A DNA stretch of 16,845 nucleotides, taken from NCBI GenBank assembly GCA_001818365.1, contig MHKK01000035.1, positions 7,395 to 24,239 on the forward strand, read 5' to 3'. Under the pieces are notes generated by a model, which did not search any database, was not told where the DNA came from, and saw only the letters and a program-made list of their open reading frames with translations. Of this stretch, positions 1-6,918 are shown one piece after another (position 1 is the stretch's first letter; each line of letters begins with the position of its first letter). Position numbers and translations under genes: made by a program. The DNA is from Candidatus Komeilibacteria bacterium RIFCSPHIGHO2_01_FULL_52_14 (GTDB taxonomy: Bacteria; Patescibacteriota; Patescibacteriia; UBA1558; 2-01-FULL-52-15).

Positions 1-61
1 AATCACACCTGCGGCATTAAAACCCGCACCCCTCAACTCCCTTCTCAGGAGGTATACTACC

Positions 62-790
62 GTGAACACACGCCTCACTATCTTTGCTCTGGCGGCTCTG
101 CTGCTCATTGGCACCGCCTGTGCAACGACTCGGGCGGTTCGCGGTCCTACCGAAGGACCGCAACGGCCGGAAACGGTCGCAGAACAAACGCCCGCCGACG
201 AAGTCGAGGCTGAGCCAAACCCAGAGGAGTCCGAGGAACCCGATCCGGTCTCGATCGAAGTATCCCCGGGCGTATTTATCCCGGGCCGCATGGGCTATAC
301 CGTTCTCTTGAAGGACTGCGGTGACGAATACCTGAACTCGACCGCGGTTCCGTTTCATCGGGTTTCTCCCGACAAGCTGGACGAACTCAAGTCGAGCTTG
401 TTCAACGCCGCGTGTTACGCAACCCCCGAAGGCACCTGGCCCTGGGAAAAGCTCTGCGAGGACTCGTTCCTCTCTTGCGAGGGAACTCTGCGCGAGAGCT
501 TCGGCGAACTTCAACAACCCTACGATCCTCTGCTCTTTGCATTCTGCAACGGCTACGTTGCAAGAGCCGCCGAAAAGCGAGTCGTGCTTCAAGGCCACTG
601 GGAGCCGGTTCAGCTCATTGACAACGAGTGCATGCTCCCGTGCGCATGTGAGGGTGGTAAAGCCACCTACGACAAGAGTCAGCCCGACTTGTACCGATTC
701 ACCGGCGACGGGTGCGTGAACGCCTATACCTGTTCTTTCGTCTGCCCCGGAGATGCTGCGGTAACCAAAATCACCGCAAGCACTCCCTAA
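62..790 (+). CDS. Cys-rich secreted protein or lipoprotein, unknown function
   Basis: A 242-aa protein that I do not recognise. It starts at GTG, placed by AGGAGG at 47-52, nine bases upstream. Residues 1-19 form a short basic N-terminus and a hydrophobic core ending LLIGTAC, so Cys20 could be lipidated. The -3 residue is Gly rather than the usual Leu, so ordinary signal-peptidase cleavage is also possible. Residues about 25-65 are a low-complexity Pro/Glu-rich linker, typical of a tether. The remaining part carries eleven more cysteines, including an NECMLPCACEGG cluster and C-x5-C-x3-C near the end, which suggests a disulfide-stabilised extracytoplasmic domain. It stands alone, ends at a strong terminator and converges with the next gene. 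A long antisense frame covers the same DNA, but the signal sequence and ribosome site favour this strand. Confidence 0.75.
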   Translation: MNTRLTIFALAALLLIGTACATTRAVRGPTEGPQRPETVAEQTPADEVEAEPNPEESEEPDPVSIEVSPGVFIPGRMGYTVLLKDCGDEYLNSTAVPFHRVSPDKLDELKSSLFNAACYATPEGTWPWEKLCEDSFLSCEGTLRESFGELQQPYDPLLFAFCNGYVARAAEKRVVLQGHWEPVQLIDNECMLPCACEGGKATYDKSQPDLYRFTGDGCVNAYTCSFVCPGDAAVTKITASTP

Positions 791-816
791 CAACCAGCAC
801 CCGCTGGGGAATACCA

Positions 817-865
817 AGCTCCGCCATCCGACGTTTCAGTCGGATCGGCGGAGTTTCTTTTTTTC
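817..865 (+). terminator. Intrinsic terminator of the Cys-rich secreted gene
   Basis: CTCCGCCATCCGAC (819-832) pairs with GTCGGATCGGCGGAG (839-853), with one bulged base and a 6-nt loop, followed by TTTCTTTTTTT. The T-run overlaps the last codon of the convergent gene. The minus strand has no T-run, so it works in one direction only. Confidence 0.85.
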
Positions 866-3191
866 ACGACAAATATGGCAGTAAGAACTTTTTGACGATG
901 AAACCGGCAATAACGATGAGCGGAATGCTTGCCGAATATAAAAGAGGGTTAAAAGGAGCCGGTGATACCGGTGCCAGAACCGCGCCAGTCGTCGTGCTTG
1001 CTGTTTCGTAATCGACAGGGGAACTTTGTATCTTTTGAATATGGCCGTTCAAAAAAACATATACCCGCGGCCTCTCGCTATTGTACATGAAAAAACCCGC
1101 TGCCTGTACGGTATCGCCTTTGGAAAATTGACTCAACGTAAGCGAATCTGCAAATTCCGGATACACACCGAATGAAATTCCCTCGTCAATAAGCGTCAGT
1201 GAGCGTTGCGAAACGCGTTCCACAACACCTGACAGCGTCACAAACGACCGGGCATCATCGGGACCGAGCCGCCCGATCGAAACGAGTGCCGGCTCCGGCA
1301 CCGTGCCGGATCCTTTTTTTTCGATTGCGTCCGTGTCTTCTATCGTAAGGCGGAGCTGTCCCGACGAAGCGGTTGCTTTGATTCCGCGAATCTGCACGAT
1401 GTCTCCGGGAGCAAGTTTTGGAAAACGTTTATGAAAATCATAGAGCTCAAGAAGCGCATCGTCGTCCTCATGCAGAAGAAGGTATACCTGTCGTTTATAA
1501 AGCGTATTCGGCGGCACCAGTATGATGCCGGTCGTCAGTACCTCGGTATCATCGGGCAGGTCGGCAAGTTCCTTTATTGAAGACACCTCGCTCCTCGACA
1601 TGCCCAACACCTGCACGGTCGACGATGCCAATTCGACTGATAGCGTATCGATGAAATTTCTTTCCGGACCCCATGCCCAGGATCCATTATCCAATAGCCG
1701 ATAGACGGTATTTTCCGGGGCAACCCGATACGATATCTCCTGTTTGACCGCTCCGTCGGGACTCAACAATCGTACGGTGTCGCCATCATTATTAAGCACA
1801 ATCCCGCTCTCCTCGCGACGGATGATACGCGTCGCATGCGCCGCAATAACCGCATCGGACCCGATGATATACGGTCTGCTGCCTCCGGGAGCGTCATCGA
1901 TCTGCCATCCAAGCAAGGCAATGGTGCTCGAGCTTGTATTCGAAAGTTCTATCCACTCGTCGTCGTCGTTGCCTGCCGGGTTTGGAAGAATCCGGTCAAT
2001 CAGCACTCCGTCGCCGGTATAGACGTTCTGGTTAACTACGGTTTCGTCCGGCGACACCTCATCAGGGAGGTCGACAGCGGCGTCAGAAAAGGCGCCGGGA
2101 TTTCCAATAACCGCATTTTCGGTTTTCTGCGTCGGCTGCGCCCATTGCCATCCCCACGGGAAACGGGCATAGGAGTGGCCCTCAGTGGCCTCCTCGGAAT
2201 ACAGCATGACGTCAGCCAATTGCCCGTCTGGCCAAAAAAGTTTTACGATATCACCACCGGTGTTATTCAACGAGAGTTTGCTGGCAATGCGCGGAATGAC
2301 AAAATAATCATGGGGTCCAATGCTCGTCAGCTGCAACGTATCTTCGCTCACGGTATACACGGTGCTGCTGTTATCCTGCACTTTCCATCCGGCGAGCTCA
2401 ACCGGTAAGTTTCCATCATTATACAATTCGATCCATTCTCCCTCGGTATCCGTTCCCGCCGGATTCGGTAAGAGTTCGTTGATTCGAATTTCGTACGAAA
2501 ATAAAGGCATTTGCGGAACAAAAATAACCTGAGTACCGGGGTTTTGTGCTTGAACAGGCGACGTATCCTGAATGTCCGGCGGTGTTGAGGTTGGTAGTAC
2601 CGGGGGCGTCGAGGTCGGTGTCGATGTCGGCGAGGAAGAAGGAATGCCGAAGGCCTCAAAATAACCCGGCGTACCGCCTGCAACCGTGCTTAGAATCCAG
2701 ATACGTGTATCATCGAGGGTATCGGTCAAGGATGTACGTCGCAACGTAAATCCGTCTCCTGCCGCACCTTGCACAGCATCATATGATACGGAAATAAACG
2801 GCGTTGTTTCGTGCGCATCAACCAGCCCGATGGTGCCTGATGCATTGGCAAGCGCCATCGACGATGAAAAAAGCGTTCCCTGATAGGCGGGATGATCGGC
2901 CTGCCATTGTGCGGCATTAGCCGCGATTATCGCAAATGAGCCGGGCTGAAGGACCTCCTCGCCCAGCGCCAGCTGCAACAGATGTTTTGATCCGTCGTAG
3001 AACCGCATACTCGTCGAAACGGAGCCGGTGCCGATGCGCACCGGATCAGCGCCATAATTGAATATTTCGATCCATTCTTTTCCGCTGTCACTCCCGGGAG
3101 CGTCATACATGAATTCCGTAATGCGTAGCGAAGGCGCCGCATATGTCATAAACGGCATCAGTATCAGCGAAATGAATAAAATTTTTTTCAT
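864..3191 (-). CDS. Lamin-tail-domain surface protein with OB-like domains
   Basis: A 775-aa membrane-anchored exported protein. The chosen start (ATG at 3191) gives a clean signal peptide, MKKILFISLILMPFMTYA; an in-frame ATG at 3260 would only add 23 atypical residues. Three lamin-tail repeats are visible by their I(T/N)E(F/L)...EWIE(I/L) cores: near residues 20-135 (SLRITEFMYDAPG, KEWIEIFN), 233-345 (RINELLPNPAGTD, GEWIELYN) and 397-500 (LIDRILPNPAGND, DEWIELSN). A Ser/Thr/Pro linker (PTSTPTSTPP) lies around 185-210. Residues about 540-630 and 635-715 look like two OB-fold modules (LAPGDIVQIRGI, FSKGDTVQAAGFF). A hydrophobic helix near 753-775 would anchor the C-terminus. Lamin-tail proteins of this kind are common in Patescibacteria, with roles unproven; surface binding, perhaps of DNA or polymer, is inference. 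It lies 71 nt downstream of ssb. Confidence 0.85.
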   Translation of the reverse strand: MKKILFISLILMPFMTYAAPSLRITEFMYDAPGSDSGKEWIEIFNYGADPVRIGTGSVSTSMRFYDGSKHLLQLALGEEVLQPGSFAIIAANAAQWQADHPAYQGTLFSSSMALANASGTIGLVDAHETTPFISVSYDAVQGAAGDGFTLRRTSLTDTLDDTRIWILSTVAGGTPGYFEAFGIPSSSPTSTPTSTPPVLPTSTPPDIQDTSPVQAQNPGTQVIFVPQMPLFSYEIRINELLPNPAGTDTEGEWIELYNDGNLPVELAGWKVQDNSSTVYTVSEDTLQLTSIGPHDYFVIPRIASKLSLNNTGGDIVKLFWPDGQLADVMLYSEEATEGHSYARFPWGWQWAQPTQKTENAVIGNPGAFSDAAVDLPDEVSPDETVVNQNVYTGDGVLIDRILPNPAGNDDDEWIELSNTSSSTIALLGWQIDDAPGGSRPYIIGSDAVIAAHATRIIRREESGIVLNNDGDTVRLLSPDGAVKQEISYRVAPENTVYRLLDNGSWAWGPERNFIDTLSVELASSTVQVLGMSRSEVSSIKELADLPDDTEVLTTGIILVPPNTLYKRQVYLLLHEDDDALLELYDFHKRFPKLAPGDIVQIRGIKATASSGQLRLTIEDTDAIEKKGSGTVPEPALVSIGRLGPDDARSFVTLSGVVERVSQRSLTLIDEGISFGVYPEFADSLTLSQFSKGDTVQAAGFFMYNSERPRVYVFLNGHIQKIQSSPVDYETASTTTGAVLAPVSPAPFNPLLYSASIPLIVIAGFIVKKFLLPYLS

Positions 3192-3262
3192 AGAATTCCA
3201 AGGACCGGAAAGACCAAGACAAACAGGGCGAAAGCTCGATCCTTCCGGTTCCATTGGCAACG

Positions 3263-3673
3263 TTAAGCTTCCTCCGTGACCAATTCTTTTTCGCTCGGTT
3301 CTTCGGCTGCAGGGAGGGCCTGCTGCGCTGCTCGCGCTTTTGCCGAAGGGCTCAAGATAATGAGCTCGTCGGCTATCACATCGGTATTCGTTCGTTTCTG
3401 ACCCTTTGCATCCTGCCAGTCACGATACGTGAGACGCCCCTCGATATACACTCGCGATCCCTTTACCAGATACTGCTGCATAATGTCCGCGAGTTTGCCC
3501 CAGGCGACTATCTTATGAAATTCCGACTTGTCCTTTTTTTCCTTGGTGCGGAGATCGCGCCATACGTAATTTGTCGCGACCGTACACGTGGTCAGATGCT
3601 GGCCGGACGGAACCGTGCGTGCTTCGGGGTTCCTGACCAGACGACCAATCAGCGTTACCTTATTGATATCCAT
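3263..3673 (-). CDS. ssb: Single-stranded DNA-binding protein
   Basis: A 136-aa protein that coats ssDNA during replication, repair and recombination. The OB-fold occupies residues 1-108 with family landmarks: MDINKVTLIGRLVRNPEAR at the start, an SEFHKIVAWGKLADI core, YLVKGSRVYIEGRL and a basic strand before ADELIIL. AAAGGAG sits just ahead of the ATG. The tail is short and acidic (EEPSEKELVTEEA) but lacks the usual DDDIPF-like tip that recruits partner proteins in well-studied bacteria. It precedes the lamin-tail gene on the same strand, so the two may be co-transcribed. Confidence 0.95.
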   Translation of the reverse strand: MDINKVTLIGRLVRNPEARTVPSGQHLTTCTVATNYVWRDLRTKEKKDKSEFHKIVAWGKLADIMQQYLVKGSRVYIEGRLTYRDWQDAKGQKRTNTDVIADELIILSPSAKARAAQQALPAAEEPSEKELVTEEA

Positions 3674-3756
3674 AGCTTTTCTCCTTTCATTGTTAATAGC
3701 TGCAGGCGTCGGTGCAGCATTTTGAGAATTAAAAAACGCCGCTTACCCACGGCATA

Positions 3757-3786
3757 TTGACATTTTCGCAGCACGGATGCTACGAT
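3757..3786 (+). promoter_or_regulatory. Candidate plus-strand promoter
   Basis: A perfect -35 TTGACA (3757-3762), an 18-bp spacer and TACGAT (3781-3786). The only thing downstream before the terminator at 3829-3860 is a 16-nt hairpin, so the product would be an RNA of about 60-70 nt. Confidence 0.4.
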
Positions 3787-3828
3787 TCAGTCGATGCCTT
3801 TGGGCATCAAAATCGCTTTTCGCCAAGA

Positions 3829-3860
3829 ACCCCTCCGGGGGTTTTTGGTTTTTGCTCACA
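3829..3860 (+). terminator. Terminator hairpin AACCCC/GGGGTT with T-run
   Basis: AACCCC TCCG GGGGTT is followed by TTTGGTTTTTG on the plus strand. On the minus strand the stem is followed by CTTGG, so termination there is unlikely. No protein gene precedes it on the plus strand. Confidence 0.5.
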
Positions 3861-3870
3861 TAATTCTTCA

Positions 3871-3970
3871 GTATCGACGAAGTCGATACGAATAGTATGA
3901 AGCAATCCGCCGCAGCCCCGATAACTTCGGGGCGAAGGCGGATCCCGTCGTCGTTTTAACGAAGGCGGAT
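3871..3970. repeat. Palindrome cluster with GAAGGCGGAT direct repeats
   Basis: GTATCGAC/GTCGATAC (3871-3889, loop GAA) is followed by a two-tier hairpin: ATCCGCC (3905-3911) with GGCGGAT (3937-3943), and GCCCCGA (3915-3921) with TCGGGGC (3927-3933). GAAGGCGGAT occurs at 3934-3943 and again at 3961-3970. It resembles dispersed palindromic elements often seen between Parcubacteria genes; copy number cannot be judged from one window. Confidence 0.5.
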
Positions 3971-4118
3971 ACTCTTTTTCCACTTTTCTATGAGCTGTCG
4001 CGCGTATGAGACGGCTTTCCGGAAGAGAGATGCACTCGCCAAAAAAATTTATTTCCTGCATCCCGATATACGCATAGCGACGGCTCTCTGCCATTCAAAT
4101 GAACGTAGTACGTGATGT

Positions 4119-4147
4119 ATTTTATCAAAAGCGGCGTGGCGCTACAA
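4119..4147 (-). promoter_or_regulatory. Candidate minus-strand promoter upstream of the hairpin region
   Basis: Minus strand: TTGTAG (4142-4147), 17-bp spacer, TAAAAT (4119-4124), the latter five of six to consensus. It would drive RNA through the 3733-4110 hairpin region and possibly on into ssb. An ATG at 4094 lacks a Shine-Dalgarno sequence. Confidence 0.3.
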
Positions 4148-4154
4148 ATGAAAA

Positions 4155-4201
4155 GGACCAGCGAGAGTTAAGAATAACTTCTTCTCGCTGGTCCGTTTTT
4201 T
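4155..4201. terminator. Bidirectional terminator downstream of purH
   Basis: GGACCAGCGAGA (4155-4166) pairs with TCTCGCTGGTCC (4183-4194) around a 16-nt loop. The plus strand continues GTTTTTTG and the minus strand continues TTTTC. On the minus strand it lies about 45 nt beyond the purH stop and would end that operon. Confidence 0.8.
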
Positions 4202-4243
4202 GAGCGCGCCTCCTGCGCGTTTAGAAAATGAACCTCAGTGGTG

Positions 4244-5971
4244 CTAGCAGTGGGCGAAGAAACCCCGGCAGTCCGGATCAGGCATCATGTAAAGTGTGAC
4301 GCCCCGCTCCACACAAAACGCCCTGACCGCTTCGTCCTTAATCGATCCGCTTGAGGCGAAGATCGCAGCGACTCCGGCTTCGGCCAAAACAGCAGGCCCG
4401 TCGATCTGCGGGAAGAAGCTATCGCTGTAGGCGACCGCACCGGCCGGATTGTGACCAGACCGTTGCGCCCGCATCACGGCGATCTGACAGGCAAAGACCC
4501 GATCCTGCTGGCCGACGCCGTTGCCGATGAGCTTCCTGTTTTGCACCAGAGTGACGGTGTTGCTGGTGCTCGTGCTTCCGATCGCCCAGGCAAGTGTGAT
4601 GTCCTGATTCTGGATCGTGTCGGTTGAACCTGTCACCTGGAGCTTGGGGTTGTCGTGAAGCTTGAACACGAACGTGTAGTTGGGCTGCATCTGGAACCCG
4701 CCCCGTATGTAGCTAATCCGCGGAGCGGTATCGAGACTCGAACGGTCGAGCTTCGCAAGCGCCGGATTGACCATCAGCTGGCACTTGCCCTTCTTGCGAG
4801 CGAGCATCTCGATAGCACCCGATGTAAAAGCTGGTGCGATCACACCGGCCAACATACGACGTTCCTCACCTGTTCGGAGCGCATAGTGCAGCAGGGAATT
4901 CGACAGCTCCTCGTCGACGGCGAAGTTTGTCATGACTACGGCACCAAAGATGGAGAGTGTATCGCCTTCGATCATCTTCTGGAGAGCGCTCATCGGCTCT
5001 TCGTCCACGCCTGCTCCGCAGGCGTTACCGTGCTTGACCGCAATCGCGATCCGCGGCACGGAAAAGTGGTTGACGTCGAAACCGGCCGCGATGTGCGTGA
5101 TGGTCTGAAGCAAACGCTCCCGATCCGCGTTGCCGACGTACCCCGGCATCGTGCCTTCGACGAGCTCGAAGCGATCCCCGCCGAGCGGATCGCCCGAATC
5201 AAGCGTGTAAACGCCCGACGGGATCTGCCACGGATTCTCGCCATACTTGCTGGTGAGGTATCTGCGGCCGATGACACCGTCATACAGACCGCCACTACGC
5301 CCACGCGCAGAGGTAAGGCAGTAGTCGGCGACCACTGCCTCGGCTTTGTCGCCGAGTGCCTTCGCCAGCGCATCCAGATCCTCGCCGTTCCTGATGGCGT
5401 TGATCGTCGGCTGACGATCTGCCGGATCGCAAACCACGAGACGGTTCCCTTTTGCTGCCGACCGCAGCATGGCAGGGCCTCCGATGTCGGTCATCTTGAC
5501 GATGTCCGCAAATGCTGCGCTCGGATCAGCCGCCGTCCTCTTGAGCGGATACGTGTCCAGAAACAGAATATCGATCGGGGGCACGCCAAGCTCTTCAAGC
5601 TCTGTCAAGTGCTTCGGCAGTTCGAGCTGGGCAAGCAGACCCGCATGAACCTGTGGCACGAGCGTCACGACGCGGTGATCCAGAATCGGTTTGCCCAGAC
5701 ACTCAAGCGTCTCCTGGAAAAGCACCGGATCAACACGAAGCATGATGTCTTCAAGAATGTCGAATCTCCTGAAGATCTCAGTCAACTGCTTGTGCATCGA
5801 GTGCCCCACGAGCTGCGAAACATCGATCACTGGCAGGTTGTGGTCCCTGAGCTCTTGGGCTGTGCCGCCGCTTGACACGAGTTGGATCCCCATCTCGTGC
5901 AATTGCTGTGCGCAAGCAACGATGCCGCGCTTGTCATACACCGAGAACATCGCTGTTTTCACTTGTCTCAT
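4244..5971 (-). CDS. purH: Divergent PurH: AICAR transformylase/IMP cyclohydrolase
   Basis: A 575-aa cytosolic bifunctional enzyme for the last two steps to IMP. The start at 5971 follows AAGGAG; the frame is open further upstream, but those residues belong to the overlapping purD-remnant DNA. The N-terminal MGS-like cyclohydrolase domain (1-200) shows MFSVYDKRGI, VSSGGTAQELRDHNLPV and TDIGGPAMLRSAAKG (161-175). The transformylase domain shows KYGENPWQ (about 240), KHGNACG with the catalytic Lys313-His314 pair, GNGVGQQDRV, SDSFFPQIDG and a GSIKDEAV tail. It is unusually divergent: RVKTLHPKVHGG of typical enzymes reads RVVTLVPQVHAG (100-111), losing a conserved active-site Lys, and the SYNN motif after the RYGENP site is replaced by GYVGN. 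It may keep formyl transfer better than cyclisation. It lies 35 nt after the purD remnant and ends at a terminator. Confidence 0.88.
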   Translation of the reverse strand: MRQVKTAMFSVYDKRGIVACAQQLHEMGIQLVSSGGTAQELRDHNLPVIDVSQLVGHSMHKQLTEIFRRFDILEDIMLRVDPVLFQETLECLGKPILDHRVVTLVPQVHAGLLAQLELPKHLTELEELGVPPIDILFLDTYPLKRTAADPSAAFADIVKMTDIGGPAMLRSAAKGNRLVVCDPADRQPTINAIRNGEDLDALAKALGDKAEAVVADYCLTSARGRSGGLYDGVIGRRYLTSKYGENPWQIPSGVYTLDSGDPLGGDRFELVEGTMPGYVGNADRERLLQTITHIAAGFDVNHFSVPRIAIAVKHGNACGAGVDEEPMSALQKMIEGDTLSIFGAVVMTNFAVDEELSNSLLHYALRTGEERRMLAGVIAPAFTSGAIEMLARKKGKCQLMVNPALAKLDRSSLDTAPRISYIRGGFQMQPNYTFVFKLHDNPKLQVTGSTDTIQNQDITLAWAIGSTSTSNTVTLVQNRKLIGNGVGQQDRVFACQIAVMRAQRSGHNPAGAVAYSDSFFPQIDGPAVLAEAGVAAIFASSGSIKDEAVRAFCVERGVTLYMMPDPDCRGFFAHC

Positions 5972-6006
5972 AAAGCTCGTCTCCTTTTTCAGAGCGTTGC
6001 GATCTG

Positions 6007-6189
6007 CTACCCGGCAACCAAGCTGATGTCCTTCCTGAACTGCATCCCCTTGAAGCGAATGCGCGCTACTGCCGCATACGCTGCTTCGCGCGCCATGGCG
6101 AGCGTTCCGACGGAAGACGACTGGCTGAGCTCCCACAGAAGCGCATGCCCCCGTGCTCCGCCGTCAACAACAAGAACGTTCACTGACAT
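6007..6189 (-). pseudogene. Truncated PurD N-terminus (GAR synthetase remnant or mini-protein)
   Basis: A 60-aa ORF with AAGGAG seven bases before its ATG. Residues 4-31 (VLVVDGGARGHALLWELSQ then SSVGTLAMA) match the glycinamide ribonucleotide synthetase N-terminus (VLVIGxGGREHALxWKLxQSP). The family needs about 420 residues with an ATP-grasp core, and nothing of that core is present. The invariant GGREHA has become GGARGHA. After residue 32 the similarity ends and the frame closes with TAG. It cannot be a working synthetase. It may be the scar of a deletion that brought purH next to the purD start, kept because it provides a translated leader for purH, 35 nt downstream. Confidence 0.6.
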
Positions 6190-6227
6190 GTGTCTCTCCT
6201 TGTCAAATAACAACGTCGTTGAACGTA

Positions 6228-6255
6228 AGGCCCCCCGATGGACATCGGGGGGCCT
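6228..6255 (-). promoter_or_regulatory. 13-bp perfect hairpin in the purD-remnant/purH leader
   Basis: AGGCCCCCCGATG (6228-6240) pairs perfectly with CATCGGGGGGCCT (6243-6255). There is no T-run on either strand. On the minus strand it lies about 38 nt before the ATG at 6189, with a second AAGGAGG at its 5' foot, so it could protect or regulate the leader. Confidence 0.55.
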
Positions 6256-6279
6256 CCTTATCGTTACGACTACACCCAA

Positions 6280-6308
6280 TTGTTACTATGAGATTAAAAA
6301 ATTTGCAA
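6280..6308 (-). promoter_or_regulatory. Weak candidate promoter for purD remnant-purH
   Basis: Minus strand: TTGCAA (6303-6308), 17-bp spacer, TAACAA (6280-6285). The spacing is good but the -10 is poor. It is divergent from the promoter at 6335-6363. Confidence 0.25.
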
Positions 6309-6334
6309 GCAGAAATCCGGCGTTATTACAGTGT

Positions 6335-6363
6335 TTGTGCAGATGTTAATACTGCAGTATACT
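6335..6363 (+). promoter_or_regulatory. Promoter of the 6370 gene, probably leaderless
   Basis: TTGTGC (6335-6340), 17-bp spacer, TATACT (6358-6363). The expected transcription start, 6-8 nt beyond the -10, coincides with the ATG at 6370, and no Shine-Dalgarno sequence is present. Confidence 0.5.
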
Positions 6364-6369
6364 AGAAAC

Positions 6370-6795
6370 ATGCGCCGCAATCTCATTACAAAAATTACCG
6401 GCGGAATGCTTTTCGGAACAGGGATTATTGCTATCTTCGGCATATATTTCCTCGTGCGCGCCGTAGCTCCGGGTGTTGTGCAAAATCCGACCTTCGGTCC
6501 GCTTGGTGACGATGTTCAGTTGCAATTTAAACTTGAGTGCGTAACCGGATTAAACGCGGGAGGCGGGACATCTATTTACCCGTCCTCTCTTGGCAATACC
6601 TATCCGTTTAGCCAGGTCTTTACTGCATCGGGAGTAAGCACACTCACCTGTATCAACGGGTGGGCGCTTACGGGATGCGCCAGCCAATCGACAAGCGGGG
6701 ACAATGATGATAGTATGTCAGGTCAAAATACGTGCGCTGGCGATAATGATGGGGGCGATACAGGATTCGCGCGCTGTTGCAGAGCGATGCTGTGA
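6370..6795 (+). CDS. Small membrane-anchored Cys-rich exported protein
   Basis: A 141-aa protein of unknown function. I chose the ATG at 6370 because the TATACT box ends seven bases before it and because it gives a basic N-terminus (MRRNLITK) followed by one hydrophobic helix at residues 9-32, an uncleaved anchor or signal. The exported part has six cysteines: LEC, LTC, TGC, NTC and a final CC. The pattern C-INGWALTGC-x(n)-C-x(n)-GFARCC resembles the small Cys-rich modules at the tips of some adhesins and tail fibres (a G-W-x-L-T-G-C ... C-C signature), with a Gly/Asp/Asn-rich loop GDNDDSMSGQN between. A surface or adhesion role is inference. It is a single gene ending at a terminator shared with pyrE. 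Confidence 0.65.
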   Translation: MRRNLITKITGGMLFGTGIIAIFGIYFLVRAVAPGVVQNPTFGPLGDDVQLQFKLECVTGLNAGGGTSIYPSSLGNTYPFSQVFTASGVSTLTCINGWALTGCASQSTSGDNDDSMSGQNTCAGDNDGGDTGFARCCRAML

Positions 6796-6816
6796 TACGC
6801 CGCAGTAAATAGTTTT

Positions 6817-6875
6817 AAAAAAGTGCCCGCCCGCCACTGCCGGCATAGGCCGTGCAGGGCGAGGCGGGTCTTTTC
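6817..6875. terminator. Bidirectional terminator between the 6370 gene and pyrE
   Basis: A long near-perfect hairpin: CCCGCCCGCC (6826-6835) pairs with GGCGAGGCGGG (6858-6868, one bulge), with TGC and CGGC paired further inside. The plus strand continues TCTTTTC and the minus strand continues TTTTTT after GGGCAC. It serves two convergent genes. Confidence 0.8.
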
Positions 6876-6918
6876 TATACCTCCTCAAAAAAGGTACAAC
6901 GTGCCCCGTCAGCCGGGG

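Larger units (their letters stand above)
3674..4243. other. 570-bp intergenic region rich in hairpins, no firm gene
   Basis: This region lies between ssb and purH, both on the minus strand. It holds a weak hairpin plus T-run (3733-3756, minus), a plus-strand promoter candidate (3757-3786), a hairpin GATGCC/GGGCATC, a plus-strand terminator (3829-3860), a perfect 8-bp hairpin (3871-3889), a long two-part hairpin (3905-3943), a minus-strand promoter candidate (4119-4147) and a bidirectional terminator (4155-4201). A 95-codon minus frame (3807-4094) and a 41-codon plus frame from 3989 exist. Both look poor, and the minus frame runs through the hairpins. Confidence 0.6.

Noticed and set aside
17..817. 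266-codon antisense frame over the Cys-rich secreted gene
   Set aside because: It has no ribosome site, while the plus strand has a Shine-Dalgarno sequence, a signal peptide and a terminator.
3674..4243. RNase P RNA, tmRNA or 6S RNA in the hairpin-rich region
   Set aside because: No GAGGAAAGTCC-type P RNA core, no tRNA-like tmRNA ends and no long 6S-like bubble were found.
4655..5875. 406-codon plus-strand frame inside purH
   Set aside because: It is antisense to a recognisable enzyme, rich in Arg/His as expected for a reverse shadow of GC-rich DNA.
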